Positions 1 to 15,000 are shown, numbered from the stretch's first letter. The stretch is DNA of 64,000 bases from Notospermus geniculatus (GCA_002633025.1 NMRB01000003.1:877838-941837); one strand, 5' to 3'. Notes: generated from the letters alone by a model not told the origin. Made by a program: numbers and translations.

Positions 1-3000
1 TTCCCTTCTTAGCTGACCAAAAGATTGAAGCCCTCTACTTGTGAACCAGTCAACAGGTGAAGATGAACTTTACTTCAGGTCAGGGAGGCAGCCCTCGTCT
101 CCCAACCTACCATCAGCCCAAGGACAAATACAACGATACATCAACCAGTCTCAGGAACTAAATCTAAAACAATTTCCAAAGATTGCATTGCCAAGGTAGT
201 GGATGGACAACAAAGCTGTACGCTGTTCCATCTTTTCTGGTGGCATGGAAGCCTATGTGACAGAAGCGTCCAACAAGTCCAGATTCAGCTTGTATCAAAT
301 GGGGTGGATTGATCGGTGATCACCTCAACATAGCCTTCAGCACAGACCTTCAGAGGAGGCCACCCTCTGGTCCCAAACATTGAATCAAGTCCACACTCTA
401 AATGAAGCAATTGAATCAAGTCCACACTCTAAATGAAGCAAATCATGACTGACCCATATGATCATCAGAGCAGGTTAAGCATCCTTTTGCAATGTCATCC
501 ATCTGGTACACCGAAGCCATGGGGTTCCGACATATCCGAAGATCGTGGCCCCGGATCAAGACAGAAGATTGATGAGCTCCTCTCGGCAAAAAAAACTAAT
601 GTCCTTGCACTGAACAACTTTTCTTCCACGAGCCATCAGACATTGTCAGAAACTTATGTAACATCAGCAAGGTCCTGAGAGCTTGAAGCAAACATCACGT
701 CGGAGAACTGGCGGGGGGGAGGGTTCGGAGTAACCAAAAGGCAAGTCTTCGAAGGAAGAAACTGCTTACAGACATTGTTGGGGACTGATTCCAAGTTCAA
801 AGAAGCTGAAATAATAGGCTTTCATCAGGATGACATATGGGGTGTTCATAAAGCAACAAAATGCAACATGTTGCACTCTTAAGTTAAATAATACTTTTAT
901 TAAGAATGATACAATCATTGCAGGAAAAATGAAAGTAAGATATCAATGGAACAATCATGAAGCAGGAAGGTAAATGGATATTTTCAACAATGCCAACCAG
1001 GTGTTGCTTTGGGACCCTTTTTCAGACAAACCATATGGTCCACAGGAATTATAGGTGTAAGGGGCCTCAACCGTCATCATCATCTGGCCCTTAAATGACT
1101 GCTAGTTTAAGGTTACACAAAAGCTAATGTTGAACAAAGTGAAAAGACTTCATCATAAAATTCAATTCAATTAGATTATGATAACTTATTGAATAGGTCA
1201 TAATGTCATTCAAACAAGCAAAGCCCACACGATATGAAAATCATAAATTTGATCTTCTCATCAGGAATATCAACTTACCTTTCCTCCAGGGTTAAGAGGT
1301 CAGCGTCCTCTTTGGACCCTTCTATTTAGTAGCAGAAACCATAATTAATGACCTACCAGTTGCAGGCAAAAGAATAATATTAAGATTTCTATAAGGGTTC
1401 TCTGTCTTTGGACCCTTGCAACCCTTTTAAAGAGCTGGGCCACCATACGAGAGTCTTTGATTGTGTGTTTTGGACCCTTTTCTTTTGAATGTCCAGACCC
1501 TTTCTCCACTGCAGTGATCATCTTTCACACTTCCTGCTTACATCCTGTTATGTGGAAAGGGTTCACTGACCCTCCCACTTCAGACCCTTTTGTCCATGTT
1601 ACCCCTATAAGGCCATTAAATTTCATAGGACATCTTCCTTTTGTCATCCTTTTCAGACGTTTCATCTTTCATATTTCCTGCTCCTTATCAGTTATGACCA
1701 CAGCTTGGGATTGCAACCTTAATGTAAGATCCTCCGAAGCAAAAGGAAAAGTGATTGTGATACCAAGAATGGCATGTTTGGAAGCCCTTTGGCAAAACCG
1801 CCCCTGGCCTCTCATTATTGGCAACCATGATACAGTGACCACCTCCTTGCAGACCACAATAAGTATGATATGGGGTTACTAGTATTTGCCCGCTTTGATT
1901 GAGGCACTCTATAAGTAACGAGACTAGTGACTGATTCAGAGGCTCCAAAAGACACTGTGATGTTGAAATCCCCGAGGATCGTGCTTAAATTTCATGAACA
2001 CCCAAAACACAGCAAATTTAGCAGAATATCCCTTTGTAACTGTCATGACAAGATAACTGTTTGTCAGTCCTTCAGCAAAAGAACCTTGAATCATTTGGGA
2101 GGAGGGCATTTAGCCTGAGACAGGTGAGTGAATAAGCAGAGATGCGATGGATAGGGTACATGTCTCCTTCATTCATGGCTTGTTCTAATTGCAGAGGTGG
2201 AAAGAGGGAAGTCAATGAATCAAAGAGGATTTGGTCAGTTAAAGTGAAGAAAGGGCCAAACTCTTGAATACAGACTCTCAATGAATGAAGGCATCCAACA
2301 TAATAGAAACAGACAACTTGGCCATGTCAACTACAAGATGGTCAGATAGTATGATTTATGGAAATGAATGCCCCTTGCAGGTCAAGGGGGTCAGGACAAG
2401 ACAGTCCCAAAAGACTCTCAACAGGAACCTTCAGTTCAAAATAGGTCATTTCCATTATGTTCAACTGCACAAATCAGGACACCTTTAGATCAGGAAGAGC
2501 ATTCACCACTTTCAAGGGTTCCTTGAGATAGGAATCACTGCCATCTGTATGACAAGAGGACGGAACTATTCCAGTGTCGCGTACTACGCTCCTTTTATGA
2601 GCATTTGATGTGCAACAGTGTGAAAGACCCAGATGAACTGAAAATGTTCCAACTCAAAGAAGAAAGTTGCCTGCCACCATCTATCAGGCAGAAGACCATC
2701 AGTGCAACCCATGTTCCAGGAACTTAGAAGCTTGCATTGCAGACGAAGACGATCAGCGCAATTCATGGGCAACATAGAAACTTGGCTTGCAGACATAGAC
2801 AACTTCCAATGAAAGACAAAAGTAAGTTCCTAACAGGCACAAACCTTTCTGGCTGAGAGGTGACAGGCACTGCAGCAAAACCACACACCAGTTCATAAAC
2901 AACGCTCATTACAGACAAAACGCAATCGTAAATCAGAGATGAATAAAGTTTTTGAAAGCAAAGGGTAAAGAAAGGCAGGCTTCATTCATACGAAGGACCA

Positions 3001-4899
3001 CCTTGAGGATAATTTGCTTTGGCGGCAAACGAAACAGAATCAGCCCAAAAGAAAGATAAGCTAAGCTATGGGCGGTGGAAGAAAGCGAAAATATCAATCA
3101 CGGAAGGGAGACAATACAGCTCCTTACCATGCATAAAAGGGTCCTGTTGAAGAGCTTGTTTGTTGCTCCAAGGAACAGGGTTACCACAATGAAAGGTTCG
3201 TAAGCAAATAACAGAAAGTAGTGATTAAGACCATTGTGGTAATGATTTGGGCAGTGAACTGTAGGTGAACATCCGCAACAGATAAAGTCAGTTACCATTG
3301 TTACATCATATTCATAAATGACCCACGGTTCACCTTCCGCCATTGCTGTTTTTTGAGGCAGAAAGTTTTCTCTTGACATTGAGATATGAAAGAGTTGGGC
3401 GGGAAATCTGGAACACTATCGATGGATCGTATGACCATCAAATCCAGGTGTTTTGCCATAACGGTGAAGAAAGTGAATGCCTCTTGAAGACAATGACAAG
3501 AAACGTTATCACCTTGTTCATGTTCTGACGCTTTTGGAATATTTTGTCACTGCCAGACAAGAGAAGTTTCTGTTGTTTGGTATCATCCTAATATCATCTC
3601 AACTCAGCAGCTCAGATATGGGGCAATGGCAGTTCATCTGGAAAAGAAGGAAATGCACCCAGGAAGTTTAAGGCCAGTTTGTTCGTAAGCCCATGGAGGT
3701 ATAATAAAGATCCAAAAATGTGACTGAGGAACTTTTTTGCATTTTCAACGGTTCTAGACGGAAGATTGCACAAGAATGTCAGATTAGCGCAAAAATGAGA
3801 AAATCATAATCCTGTTCATTTTTTTAGAAAGGTCTCCAAACCAGCTGCTCTCTTTGTTCAACGCGTGCCATTATTTGATTATGGTTTCAGCAACCTTAAA
3901 TATCATTCTCTAAGATTCATTGTTTATTAATGCACTTTCAGACCTTGGACAGTGAGAGGTCAGCATCACGTGGGAACACCAGTGACAACAGATTCAGAAA
4001 CTGGTCAATTGGAATTTTAATCGCACTGTTTAAGTCTGGTCTTCAATGGGAGGTACTGCATTGAAATTCTTCAAAAATTTAGACAATTCCTTCAACGGGC
4101 TATCATCGAATTTTAAAATCTGATTACGCTTGGTGGTCATAATCGGGTGCAAATGCAGCTGCACGCGTCTGATTGCACACTACCCGTTTGTCAGTACCGG
4201 CGCGGATGAATAGAGAACATTGAGTCGCACGTGCATCTCTTTTGAGAGCCCCAGACAGCTCGTGCATGGTGCCACAAATAGGTCTTACCTTAGCGCATTC
4301 AATTGTGATGGAATGCAAATCATAATTGCATGCAGGGGTCAATTTAAAAATGAAATCATACAATGAATGTTTCAAAACAGCCAGGCACCATTGTCTTGTT
4401 TTTTACTCCAGCACGAAATTCGCAGGAAAGACGGTCCTCCATAATAATTTGGCAATGATCGGTTTTATTCAGGCCAAACATCTTATTAATCTATAATTCA
4501 CCACGAGGGGACAGACGCAGACATAATGCAGTCTGATGACCCTTTGTTGGCAGGAAGTATTTTGGAAAGTCAGGAAAAAATGTACCCGGTGAAGTACTAA
4601 TTCAAAATCGCTCTAGAATTACCACAATTACCAGTTCCTATAGTGTGCTGGAATAAAGGTGTACAATAGATTTAGGTCTAACTCCTCCAATGTTCAGTAC
4701 GCTTTATAATCGTACACGTCAAAACATCGTGCTTCGCTTTCAAACGACTCCCATATAACCATCTTCTTGTCCATCACGTAGTATTCAACTCAGCAAACCA
4801 TGTCCATGAAGCATTCTTTCCTTTCATCCAAACTGACTTTTTGAACAAACGTTCTCCATTCTATGATTGATGGGGCTCTTGCTCTTTACCTTTACCAAA
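1..4899. other. Non-coding stretch, no gene supported
   Basis: Only short open frames (under about 145 codons) occur on either strand. None shows a recognisable domain, a codon pattern or flanking splice sites. The sequence is ordinary moderately AT-rich DNA. It could be intergenic or a long intron of a gene outside the window; I see nothing that decides. Confidence 0.6.
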
Positions 4900-5640
4900 C
4901 GTGTGATCTGACATATGTGAACTCCTCATCATAAGCCTTGTGCACGTACAATGAACATCTTCTCTTACATACTACTTTTGGTGATTCTATACATGTAGTC
5001 AACACTACTTGCTTACAAAGCAGATAATGATCCATCATGGAATTTTCTTCCAACATCTTGAAATTTCCTCCTTGACTCCTTTTCTCTCCATGTGAATGGA
5101 TATCTCGCATCATACGACATGTTCACATACAACAACCATCTTCTCTTACATCCTATTTGATGATTACATGTATGTAATCACACCGCTTCCTTAGAAAGCA
5201 GATAATAATATCACTCAGATAATAATATCACTCATGGATCTTTCTTCCAACATTTAAATTTTTTTTCATTTTTTCTTTATGTATATCCTGCATCATGACA
5301 TCAGTGTTGACATACTAATGAATGTGTTCTTTTGCATACTACACTTGTTGATTTTACGTAATCACACTGCATGCTTCCTTCCTCAGAAAGAAATTGATGC
5401 CTGATGATTGATGCCTAATGCGAGGGTCCGTGGGTTCGAATCTGGTAGGAAGCGATGTCTTTCACCTCATTGATTCCTTTCCTCTTCATGTATATCCTGC
5501 ATCATGACGTTAGTGTTCACATACAATGAACATCGCCTCTTGCATACTACATTTGGTGATTATGTAATCACTGCTTCCTTAATAGAACGATGGTGATGAC
5601 CACTCATGGAACTTTCTTCCAACATCTTGACATTTTTGTC
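4900..5640. repeat. Degenerate tandem repeat, about four units of 170-210 bp
   Basis: A block containing 'acatacaatgaacatc', 'cttgcatactac', 'tgattatgtaatcac', 'cttccttagaaagcag' and 'tttcttccaacatc' recurs near 4945, 5118, 5307 and 5516 with clear divergence between copies. The third unit carries extra sequence (about 5390-5470) that includes 'gggttcgaatctgg', which resembles a pol III B box. The block reads as an old tandem array, possibly with a decayed tRNA-derived fragment inserted. Confidence 0.7.
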
Positions 5641-8600
5641 GATATTAGACTTCGTCTTTATAGTTGATTGCAGCAATTGAGATTCAACTGTGACTGAAGC
5701 TGGATTCCCCTGGGAATCTGCAACCTCTGCCACAAAAATGAAGTTTCCAAACAATTAGACAGAAAGAAACTCCAAGGTTATCCATAAGAAGCCAAAATCC
5801 CTGAAACTCAAAACACAACTTTTGTCTTGAAAAGAAAGGGGCATGCGACATACAATGAAATGCAAACAAAACTGTAACAGTTCTATTGTGTGGCAAACTA
5901 ATAAGGAAATACTGGCACGTGGGAAAGGTTTATGAGAATTTAACTAATCAAATCTGTGAAAATGATAAATGTATAAAAGGCACCCGTGGTGAAGGAGACT
6001 AGCCTCGAGCAGTGCAGCTGAAACCAACATTCTCATTTAGCAAACGACATTGCTTTGTTGGCGACAACTTTGAGAAACAACTTAATCAGGAGAAGAATAA
6101 ATTAGAGGCATTCTTTTTCACTTTAGGGGTCGATTATAACACTTGAATCCCCAAAGTCCCAAAGGCAAAACAACTGCAGAAAGCACAGTCCTTGGATAAA
6201 GGAGAACAGCAATGTGTTATGATTGTACCTTATCACTATTACTTGATGCCAGCTCTGCAGAATCCTTTGCAAAACTGTGTTGTAATTTTCAATAACAAAT
6301 CAGAATCTCCAGTCAAACAAAGGAATCTGAAAGTGAAGGAGCCCTTTGACACTGCACGTGGGAATTCATCACCGCAATGAATGGGACACCCTCCATGTAT
6401 TATCTAGCTTGTGACCATGACCTACTATTATACTATCATTACAATTATGCTTATTCTCCTGTGAAGGTATTCTTCATATTTTGATAATAATCTACACAAA
6501 GCATGGATTTCTTCAGTTCCTCTTCCTTGTTGTGACAATTTAAGACATTACCAAGGACATGTTTGACATCACCTGCAGTTGCGTGTGCCAGCAGCATGAT
6601 CTCAAGTTTATACCTCCCTGAAGGTATTCAGAACTGAAGCATCAATTATTTAGAACACTCCATTATTTAGAACACTCCAATTACCTCTTTTACAAACCCA
6701 TCAAAATATGGAACTATAATTTGTCTGTTTCTGCATGATTTTACCATCACCGGATGCTTTGTCACAAGAACACCTTTCTTAATAATCAGTTCAAATCATT
6801 AATTTTGGGAAGCTACTCATATGAAATTTTCTTTTGACTTTGATTTTTTGCAGCAAGGGCATCAATGCCATTGGTAATCTATTGTGCTCCATTCAAATTG
6901 TAATGGGTAATCTCCAAATCGTCATCCCAACTCTGACACGACAGAGGAACTCCCGTTTCAAAACTTACTTCATAATACAGGTTCCTTCCACTCAAGACAT
7001 CATTATACAGCCTTATGGAAGCTAACCTACATCAATCCGCCAGGGAAGTTGCCTGCACCCTTTCTGCTTCAAAGTTTTAAAGATGAAGGGATCTTCATCT
7101 TCCCTTTCCCAGCAAGATCGGATCATGGGAAATAAGTGAAAGGTCACATCACTAACTTCTGTTACACCCACTTGTACAGCATTAGCGAATTCTTTACACA
7201 TCTCAGGAACAGTTTTTACTACTGAGTGGTTTGAAAGATGATGTTCTGAACTTCCGTCTTCAGTTCAAATCCTGGGAAAGTTCTACATGATGAACAAGAG
7301 GTCATCAGATTAACCTTGATTGTCCATGCATCCGTATCTTTCACTGCAAACAATGTGACATAAACAATGAACACAACCCAAAAGTTTTAAAATTTTTTGT
7401 CATATTCTTATTCAACCCTGGGAAAATATTCAAGCAATAAGACAAAGCTTTTAAAAATGGTATCCGCATATGTAATGTAATGGTCCTTAAGACAGATCAC
7501 AAGAGGCAGCAAGTTCCACTGCCACATGGCAACGGGTATGTAACATTCCACTTCAGATGTAACCTTTGGTCTTGGAGCCCTTTTAAACTCAGGAAAACCC
7601 GGCAAAAGCGCTTGGCAATTTTGGTCTTGAAGTTACAATACTGCAACAGAGGATGAGAGTGTGACTGCATCTAATAATTTGATAATGGAACCGCAGTGGC
7701 CATATCTCTTGATTTTCCCTATTCAACTGTCATCAATGTTTGAAAATAATTCATGATACATTGTGGAATGATCAGCTCAAGTTTTGTCGTTTTATTATTT
7801 ATGTTCTTCACTTCGTCGCATGAAAGCTTAATGCACGTGAAAAATGTGCATATCACGCACGTGCTGAAAGGGCATGAGTCATTTCTGTGCACAGAAACAC
7901 ACTGTGGAGTCTTACATTGATGCAACAATGCAGGAAATTGAGTACACAAAGTTAGTTGCTTTACAACAGAGCCAGACAGGAAAGTGTGGCCACAGTCACC
8001 GTCCAGTCACAAAATTCACTCAATGGTCACAAGTCTGATTATGAAACACTCAATAACACGTCAGAAATATGAATATCGAGTCCACAGGCCAGCTGAGGAC
8101 ACTGTGTAGAACTACCGTCACTGATGGGTTGAATAAATCTCCAGTTCCCCCAAGACGCCAGCGAGTTAAAATAGCACACGTGCAACCATAAATAAAAGGA
8201 CATAATAGTCTCTCCTGACATGGCAGAACAATTTTAGTTCCTTGAAGACATGGGCCAAAGTTTTACAAACAAGTAGAATGGCCTGCGTGCGTTTGAAGAC
8301 AATATCACAAAAAGAAGACAGTGTTCCAAACGATCAATGGGACACGTTTTGCTGCTGAAGACATGAGACTACCTTTCTTCTAGGAAGATGAACTGAAAAG
8401 GCCTGCGCGTGCCGAAAGACAATTGAAATTGGATAATAATGCGTCAGCAACAGTTTGGTTTCCTGAATACCGTTTGCCCATCTGTGATGGTTCTTGACGG
8501 AAAGAGTGATGGAGATACAGCAAATTCTGATGAAGGCATAGATCACATTAAAAAGAGCCACTATCCCTCCGAAGATGATTTCCAACAAAATCTATTCTAC

Positions 8601-9019
8601 CACGCTGAATATGTCATAAACCACAAGGAAAGACAGTTCGCATTGAGATGACTAGCTGCTGCTGAAGCCTCACTGTAATGACTGTCAACCAAGCCACTTT
8701 GTTTTCAACCAAGTCAATTTACCAGTCAATTTGATAATATCAACACTCCATCCTGGGAATGGGACAGATTCAATCAGAGCTTTGGCATGATTCACGTAGG
8801 AGGAATCCCCACTCTAGACAGGAATGATTTGAATGGAATATTTAGTCAGGAATGAATGCAATCCATACAGATAGAAGAAACAGGAAAAACAAAATATGGA
8901 TGTACACATCATGCTACTTCCACTTCACCTGTTTGTGGAGTGAACAGAACGCACTTCTACGGGTATAGAACCTCTTTCTTAGAGGGTTGCAAAAGAGAAA
9001 CTTGTCTTGTACCTGAAAA
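5641..9019. other. Non-coding stretch, no gene supported
   Basis: No open frame here has recognisable homology or a convincing exon context. A possible splice acceptor followed by a short open frame on the minus strand near 5730 (residues resembling VADSQGNPASVTVE) is too short to call an exon. Nothing else stands out. Confidence 0.5.
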
Positions 9020-9310
9020 TAATTTGAAGGTGGTGGACTGAATGGACTTTTAAGTTGCTGATGTACCTCACCATGCATTGTCACCAATTCAGAAACAGTA
9101 TAGATCTATCTATGAGTTTGTTGTCCAACAGGGAGGTTTGAAGGTAATGGACTCTTGATGGACCCTTCCAGTTGTGATGGACTTCACCACTGTCACCAGT
9201 AATGATAGCCTGTTGACTGGCAGGAAAGTCTGAAGGTGACGGACTCTTTGTGCCGACTTGCTGATGGACCTCACCACTGTCACTAAAGTAGCATAACCAT
9301 GATAGTCTGT
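9020..9310. repeat. Three-copy tandem repeat, about 105 bp period
   Basis: Three successive blocks begin with 'gaaggt.a.ggact' (about 9027, 9137 and 9232). Each continues through 'ttgctgatg.acctcaccactgtcac' or a close variant. The last two copies are the most similar. Open frames over this interval simply follow the repeat. Confidence 0.65.
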
Positions 9311-12300
9311 CGCCAATAGTGGCAGGTATATTTGCCTTTGATGAGCAGTTATAAAGTATCTTGTCAGTGCATGTTACATTACAATGCAGGTACAGTTGAA
9401 CTGACAGTTGCAAAGTACGAAACAGGAGTTTGAGTATGCCAACTCCCCTGAGATTAGCCAGGGCCGTACCACCCTGGTACATCAAATCGTTCTGTTGCAT
9501 GTTGTAAACAAATGGCAAGAAGCAAGCTGTAAACAGAATCAATTTTGTACTAAACAGCCCAAGGTGTCAAAGATCAACCAATGGCATGCAGCCAGACCCA
9601 ACATCAGCTGTCTTTGGCAGACGCCATCTTCCCCAGGGTCAGTTCTCTACGACCATAACTCAAGAAATATGAATGAGCCGTTCATGGGTTGATGTTTTCC
9701 ATCCCTGGAGTATCTTGAGGCTAGATTCTTGTTCAAGCGTATCATCCAAACTGAACTTGGGTAAATGATGCTGTGGAGTACTGTCTGATTACACCATCAT
9801 GCTCTCGATGTAACCGATAGCTGTAGTCGAATTCAAAGTGCCACTGAAATCCCTAACGTCGGATACTGACACGTAACTGAATCAATCCATGTCATTTAGT
9901 GCAACCACAAGAAAAATTGCACCATTTGTTTCAAATCTCACAAGAACCATAACATTAACCTTAATTGCTCTATTCCAATCAAAATTGACGTCATAAAGCA
10001 TGAAAAAATCTAATATCGCCAGACCATACTGGTTTATCTTTTCACAAGATTGGTTCGTACCACATTCAGCTTGGTTGGCTTGCGGCATACCGGCAGTTCT
10101 CTGTGCGTACGTTTCCTCGAATGATAACTTGGAGATAGAGTACAGGTGCCTGGGCACTGTTTCTTTACTGTGTCAACATTGTAGTAAACATTGGTACACA
10201 TGCTCATTATTGCTTTTTCTCACACAAGAATTCCACTGTATGGATATGCTGATCACAAATAACTTGAGAAGGCAAAGCGATTATAAGCATGCAAACCATT
10301 TATATGTTTTTAGAAACACAGTTTTCATGCCCACTTTGCCATGATGCACTATGAAACCAGTCCTACAGAGCTTGTCCAGTGGATCATGTCACGTCACTTC
10401 TGATCAGCAGTCCACCGTACTAACATCGATGACCAAGTGCACCAGGTGTACATCATGTTAAGAATGAAGTCGCACACACTCCACTTGTGCCGATGACGGA
10501 GGGCACCATGTGGACCGTCAAGATGACAGATTTTTGTGTGATCAGCTCAGCAGCAGTCTAAGCTCTCTAGTCCCTGCTGGTCTTCATTCCTTGTGGTATG
10601 GTGAAATTGAAATGGTGTATAAGAGCGAGCACATCTTGATCAGCTTCTATACTTTCTGTGGTATGTGATCGTGATCTTTCCTCGGCATTCGACCAACCTG
10701 CCATGCCCATGGATCTTTGAACGTCTTGCGGTGTATCATGAAGTACACTCAAAGAGAGAAAGAGGGTAAACTTGCTCACAGCAAGCTGTCAGATCCCCCT
10801 TAAATGGCCATTACTATGAAGGGACAAAAGGTCACACGTCACCAAATGGATGACACACATCCAGCATCATGCAACACTTAAGAAGGATTATGCGGTAATT
10901 TTGCAGAGGAATGGGCCCAGCTGCCAGACAGGGCCAAACCATGCTGAACCTGACTTTTCTTCATGGAGCAAACAAAGAGCAGCATGCACTTGTGTACTAA
11001 GCATACACAAATCATGGACGTTAAAGGACGATGACTTCAGGACATCTGAAATGAAAGACAGCTTTTTGAAATGAGAGTATGGAAACAGGACCATCATCAA
11101 GCTTGGCAAATTTTTCGAATATTGATGTATTTATCGAAATCTCGATGAAAGACGTTAGTTCTGCAAGTCTACACTGAACAAGGTTCTGCTCTTCCACAGT
11201 GCATGGACCTTAGAGGGTATCCTTTTTGGATGAGAAGCACTCCAGCTCCACATCAATCTTCAAAAGCATCAATGTTTTGGAGTTCATGTTTTAGAATCTA
11301 TATTGTCAACTTTCCATCTAATCCTCAGTAGAATTTACCCACAAGCGGATTTAACCCCAGCCGCTGTTTTTTATGCAAATCTCAGATGATTATCTCAGAT
11401 GACCATTGCATTCAACAGGCGTTTTAGAAAGGCCAGGTGGAAATTGCTATCCGTCAAGGTCATGGGGTCAGAATCAGTGACCAAATATCAATAGTCCTCT
11501 TCTGTTGACTTAACAAACCCCAGAGGGAGGCTGGCCTGATTTAACAAATGTGGGGAGTCAAATTGACTTAGCTGGATTAGAAGATTGATGATAGACAATT
11601 TTCACATTAGACCTATCTAATAAAAGAGGTTCTGGCAATTAAAGAGGAGCAGTGATTTATCAGTTTAAAAGTTTTAAAACGAGCCGAAGAATTTTGTGGT
11701 GAAACGAAGCATTTTACTGATCATCGTTCTTTCATGTTCTTCATACCAGGAGGTAGTTATAGGTTGTTGAGACAGGTCCCAGTATCAGCACCCAGATGTG
11801 ATCAACCGAATCTGGAATTGCTGGCCATCAGATTGTAATTAAGCCCCTTACCTCATTTTAATTCATTGCAATATGAACTGATGTAACTGCAAAGAAGATA
11901 ATGTGGAATGTGCATTGAGAACATGCCCAGTCCCAGTCCTTACAACTGGGACTGGGTCATTACAATCCCAGGCCAGGTTACACTATCATTGCCCAAACTC
12001 GAAGTAGATGCACCCAAAATGGGAATGACATGTCCAGATAAGATGATGAAGATGAGCAAAAGGTGATGCCAAAGAGCAGCAAACATAAGAAGACATTAAC
12101 GAAGACACTGTCATTCAGTGGGAAAAACTTCCTCATCATTGTCAACAGCTTAATCTTTAACAAATCTCAGAGGGCCAGGTGACTTTTACGTCTCCCAAGA
12201 ATAGTTAAGTTAAGTTGGCACTCTTTCGTGACAGACTGTGACTGTGTGGGAATTTTTCAGCGGCACGTGCCCCTGAGACGACAATAGTGAGGGTTACAGG

Positions 12301-14645
12301 GTTGTTCTTTATTCTCGGTTCCACCTGGCTAATATGTCCTTTCAGAAGCGACGCTAAAGGTCGAGGATCTGAGATTATCAAATGAATGGTTAATGATGTA
12401 TAACACAGTTATTGTCAATAGGTTGCAGAGTCGACCCAGTGGGGAGTTACTTCACTTCTAAGATGTCATTGGAAAACCATTCCAAAGATGTCACTGGAAA
12501 ACCAAGGTTTACCATAACAGAAACTCTTGACAAGGCCATTCAGTTTCGCTCTTGTGCTTCACTCAAATGAAAGCAACACAAGTGGATGATGACTTGAGGA
12601 ATAGGAATGGATGGAGAAATCAAAGGGACGGTGAGGACAGTTCACAGACTAAGTATCTACATGTAACTCTCAGATCAGATGTAGGCCTACCACAGACCTA
12701 TTCTTGACGAGTTTGGGCCCTCATCTAGATTACCTGGATCTTCCCTTCAGTTTTCTCATGGGTTGAATCATGCAGTCACAGGGGAACCAAGAATGCTTCC
12801 TTAGGGCCTGTTGGTCTACACATCAGAAATGACCTCCCCTGAAAATCACCATGTCAGTCGCTCACTGACCGAGACGGTCGAAGTTCAAGCAACAGCGTCA
12901 CGGATGGATGATCATTTGAATGGGCTGCTGACCAGGCATAAGACTAGATGCTGTAGATGCAGGGTATGTGATTGGTCAATATATACCTGGGCCATGATAA
13001 GTAACCACATCATATCATTTCATTCCATCACTTAAGTCAAATCAGATGGATTCTACACTCAAGGTAGTTTTCTGATTCAACTGACCAAATCACTAGCATC
13101 GCCTATGTACCTACACTTGGTGTAAATCCCATCAGGTTGGCCAGATGAAACCAGCCAGATGAAACCAAGCAACCAAGCATCTGAATCACCTAACAGCATT
13201 CTCATGCCCTTCAAGTTGGTCAGTTCAATTCTGACAGTGTATTGCATCTATATGGTGGGTTTTCTGATGCATCAAGCTGAGTGGTGCACGAGTTTGAACA
13301 TTGGATCAGGAATGACCCATGGTGCCACCTGGAAAGTTCTGGACAAATTATTCATATCATCAGATAGACAATCAAACTTCTAGTATCATTATACATTATC
13401 AGTGCTCCAATATTCGAATACACAGTGATGACAGATCCTCAAAGAATGATCTTGAGACTTGTCAAATGAACATCTTACAGTGGTACTTACCAACGATTCA
13501 GTTTCACCCCATGTAGGCTGACCACTGGCACTGTTACTGTCCATTGTTTTGAGAAGCAATTGATTTGTATCAACAGCACCGAATAAAACATCAGTATTTT
13601 CCTAGTTAACTTATTTTTTGCCATTTTGTTGAGTAGGGCACACCAGAAGAACAACAATTGGTAAAATAGCTGGTCAGGTGTTGTCATGATCAATGGCATA
13701 AACCAGCAGTGGAAGAGAAATTCAATGATTTGCCAAAAGGTGGCAGCACGTTATAGTGCAGCAGCAGCAGTCCATTCTTACAAGGGAAGGACCAGAAAAA
13801 GTCTCCTTCAAACAATCCTATACATGTAGTTGAAGGAAAACTTTTTCTCGGGCATCTTGCTGTGTGATTTCTTTGCTCCTGGTTTTGAAGGTCAAGAGCC
13901 AAACCATCAATCACAGCACAGGAGACAAAGAATCAAGAAGAAGATAAACCTCCCCACTAATATCCCTCCAAGGCTAATCAACTCCCATGTCAATTTCAGA
14001 ATCTCTTGTGGAAAATCTGCCATGACAATTTGATTTGCAACTTGAAAATTCAGATCTGCATGAGAAAATAACTCATGTCAAATATTATTTTGACCTCGGG
14101 CTGATGTTAAAGGGGAGTCACCTTGGGAGTGCAAGATATGAATGGAGGGTAACCAAGTCGAGGACCTTCTGCCCCAAAGGCAATGATAAAATAAAATTTT
14201 AGTGACTAGCTGCCATGTTGGGGTAACTAAATGAGGATTATGAATGGGTTCAACTGTGATATTCAGCATCAATTCTTAATGACGTCAAAGGGCAAGGCCT
14301 GAGGGTGGTATCAAAGAATTATTACACAATCAGGGCCATAACAGCAGAAGATTTCAAGATTCAAATCATCAATCTCATGCGACGATTTGAAAAAAAATGG
14401 AAATTTAATCATTTGAGTTGGAAAAATGACATCATGATTTCACAGCTTCTTTATTGTGATCAGAATTTGTGCTTGTCAGAATTCTGGATCCATAAACTCA
14501 TTTTTAAGATATCTAATATGAAGGTGACTAAGTGACAAACAACCATGGGATGGAATTGATGATGGAGGGTCCATATTTTCAGCAAAACTGAGATATCAGA
14601 TACGTTCTACCCTGAAAACTTATTTCCAGAAAATACTTGAAATAA
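9311..14645. other. Non-coding stretch, no gene supported
   Basis: Short open frames are present, including opposed frames at about 9.9-10.3 kb, but none is recognisable or flanked by convincing splice sites. The only structure I mark inside is the perfect hairpin at 11926-11956. Confidence 0.5.
11926..11956. repeat. Perfect 12-bp inverted repeat with 7-bp loop
   Basis: The arm 'cccagtcccagt' (11926-11937) is followed by the loop 'ccttaca' and the exact reverse complement 'actgggactggg' (11945-11956). The arms are themselves near-repeats of 'cccagt'. No function is assigned. Confidence 0.8.
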
Positions 14646-15000
14646 AATGGTCCATGGACCATGTGCTCACCTGGGTGAATGTACCAGAAGAACTAACAAA
14701 TGTCAAGTCAGTATGTTCCAGGAAAACATCATACCAGGTAAAAACGTTCTTTGTGGTATTGGTCATATGATATGAGCCGAAGTTTTTCAAGATAGACGAC
14801 TGGCGGCCATATTTGAAGTGCAATAGAGCTAAAATTTGGCAAACACATAGAGGGTATCTACATACGTATCCGTACCAACTTACAACATTCTGGCTGCTTT
14901 TCTCCATGAGATATTGGCTAAAGTCCCATTTTCAAGATGGCCGACTGGCCACCATATTTGAAGTCAAAACTACCACATGAGCTCACCAGGTGAGCTAAAA
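14646..15000. mobile_element. Dispersed repeat ending in 'gctcaccaggtgagctaaaa'
   Basis: It starts 'atggtccatggaccatgtg' and ends with 'gagctcaccaggtgagctaaaa'. The first 50 bp or so recur almost exactly at the insertion inside the second TLR gene (about 37518), and the terminal motif recurs at 23130-23150. Both ends carry a GCTCACCTGG-like inverted motif. No transposase is encoded, so it looks non-autonomous. Confidence 0.7.

Noticed and set aside
433-678. 81-codon frame (MKQIMTDPYDHQSRLSILLQ...)
   Set aside because: Short, unrecognised, no exon borders. It may be a remnant of something coding but cannot be supported.
5560-5760. Minus-strand frame reading VADSQGNPASVTVESQLLQS behind a fair splice acceptor
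   Set aside because: The acceptor is plausible, but the frame runs into the tandem repeat and no partner exon was found.
9882-10344. Opposed open frames of 91 and 114 codons
   Set aside because: No recognisable domains, mutual overlap on opposite strands, and no splice context.
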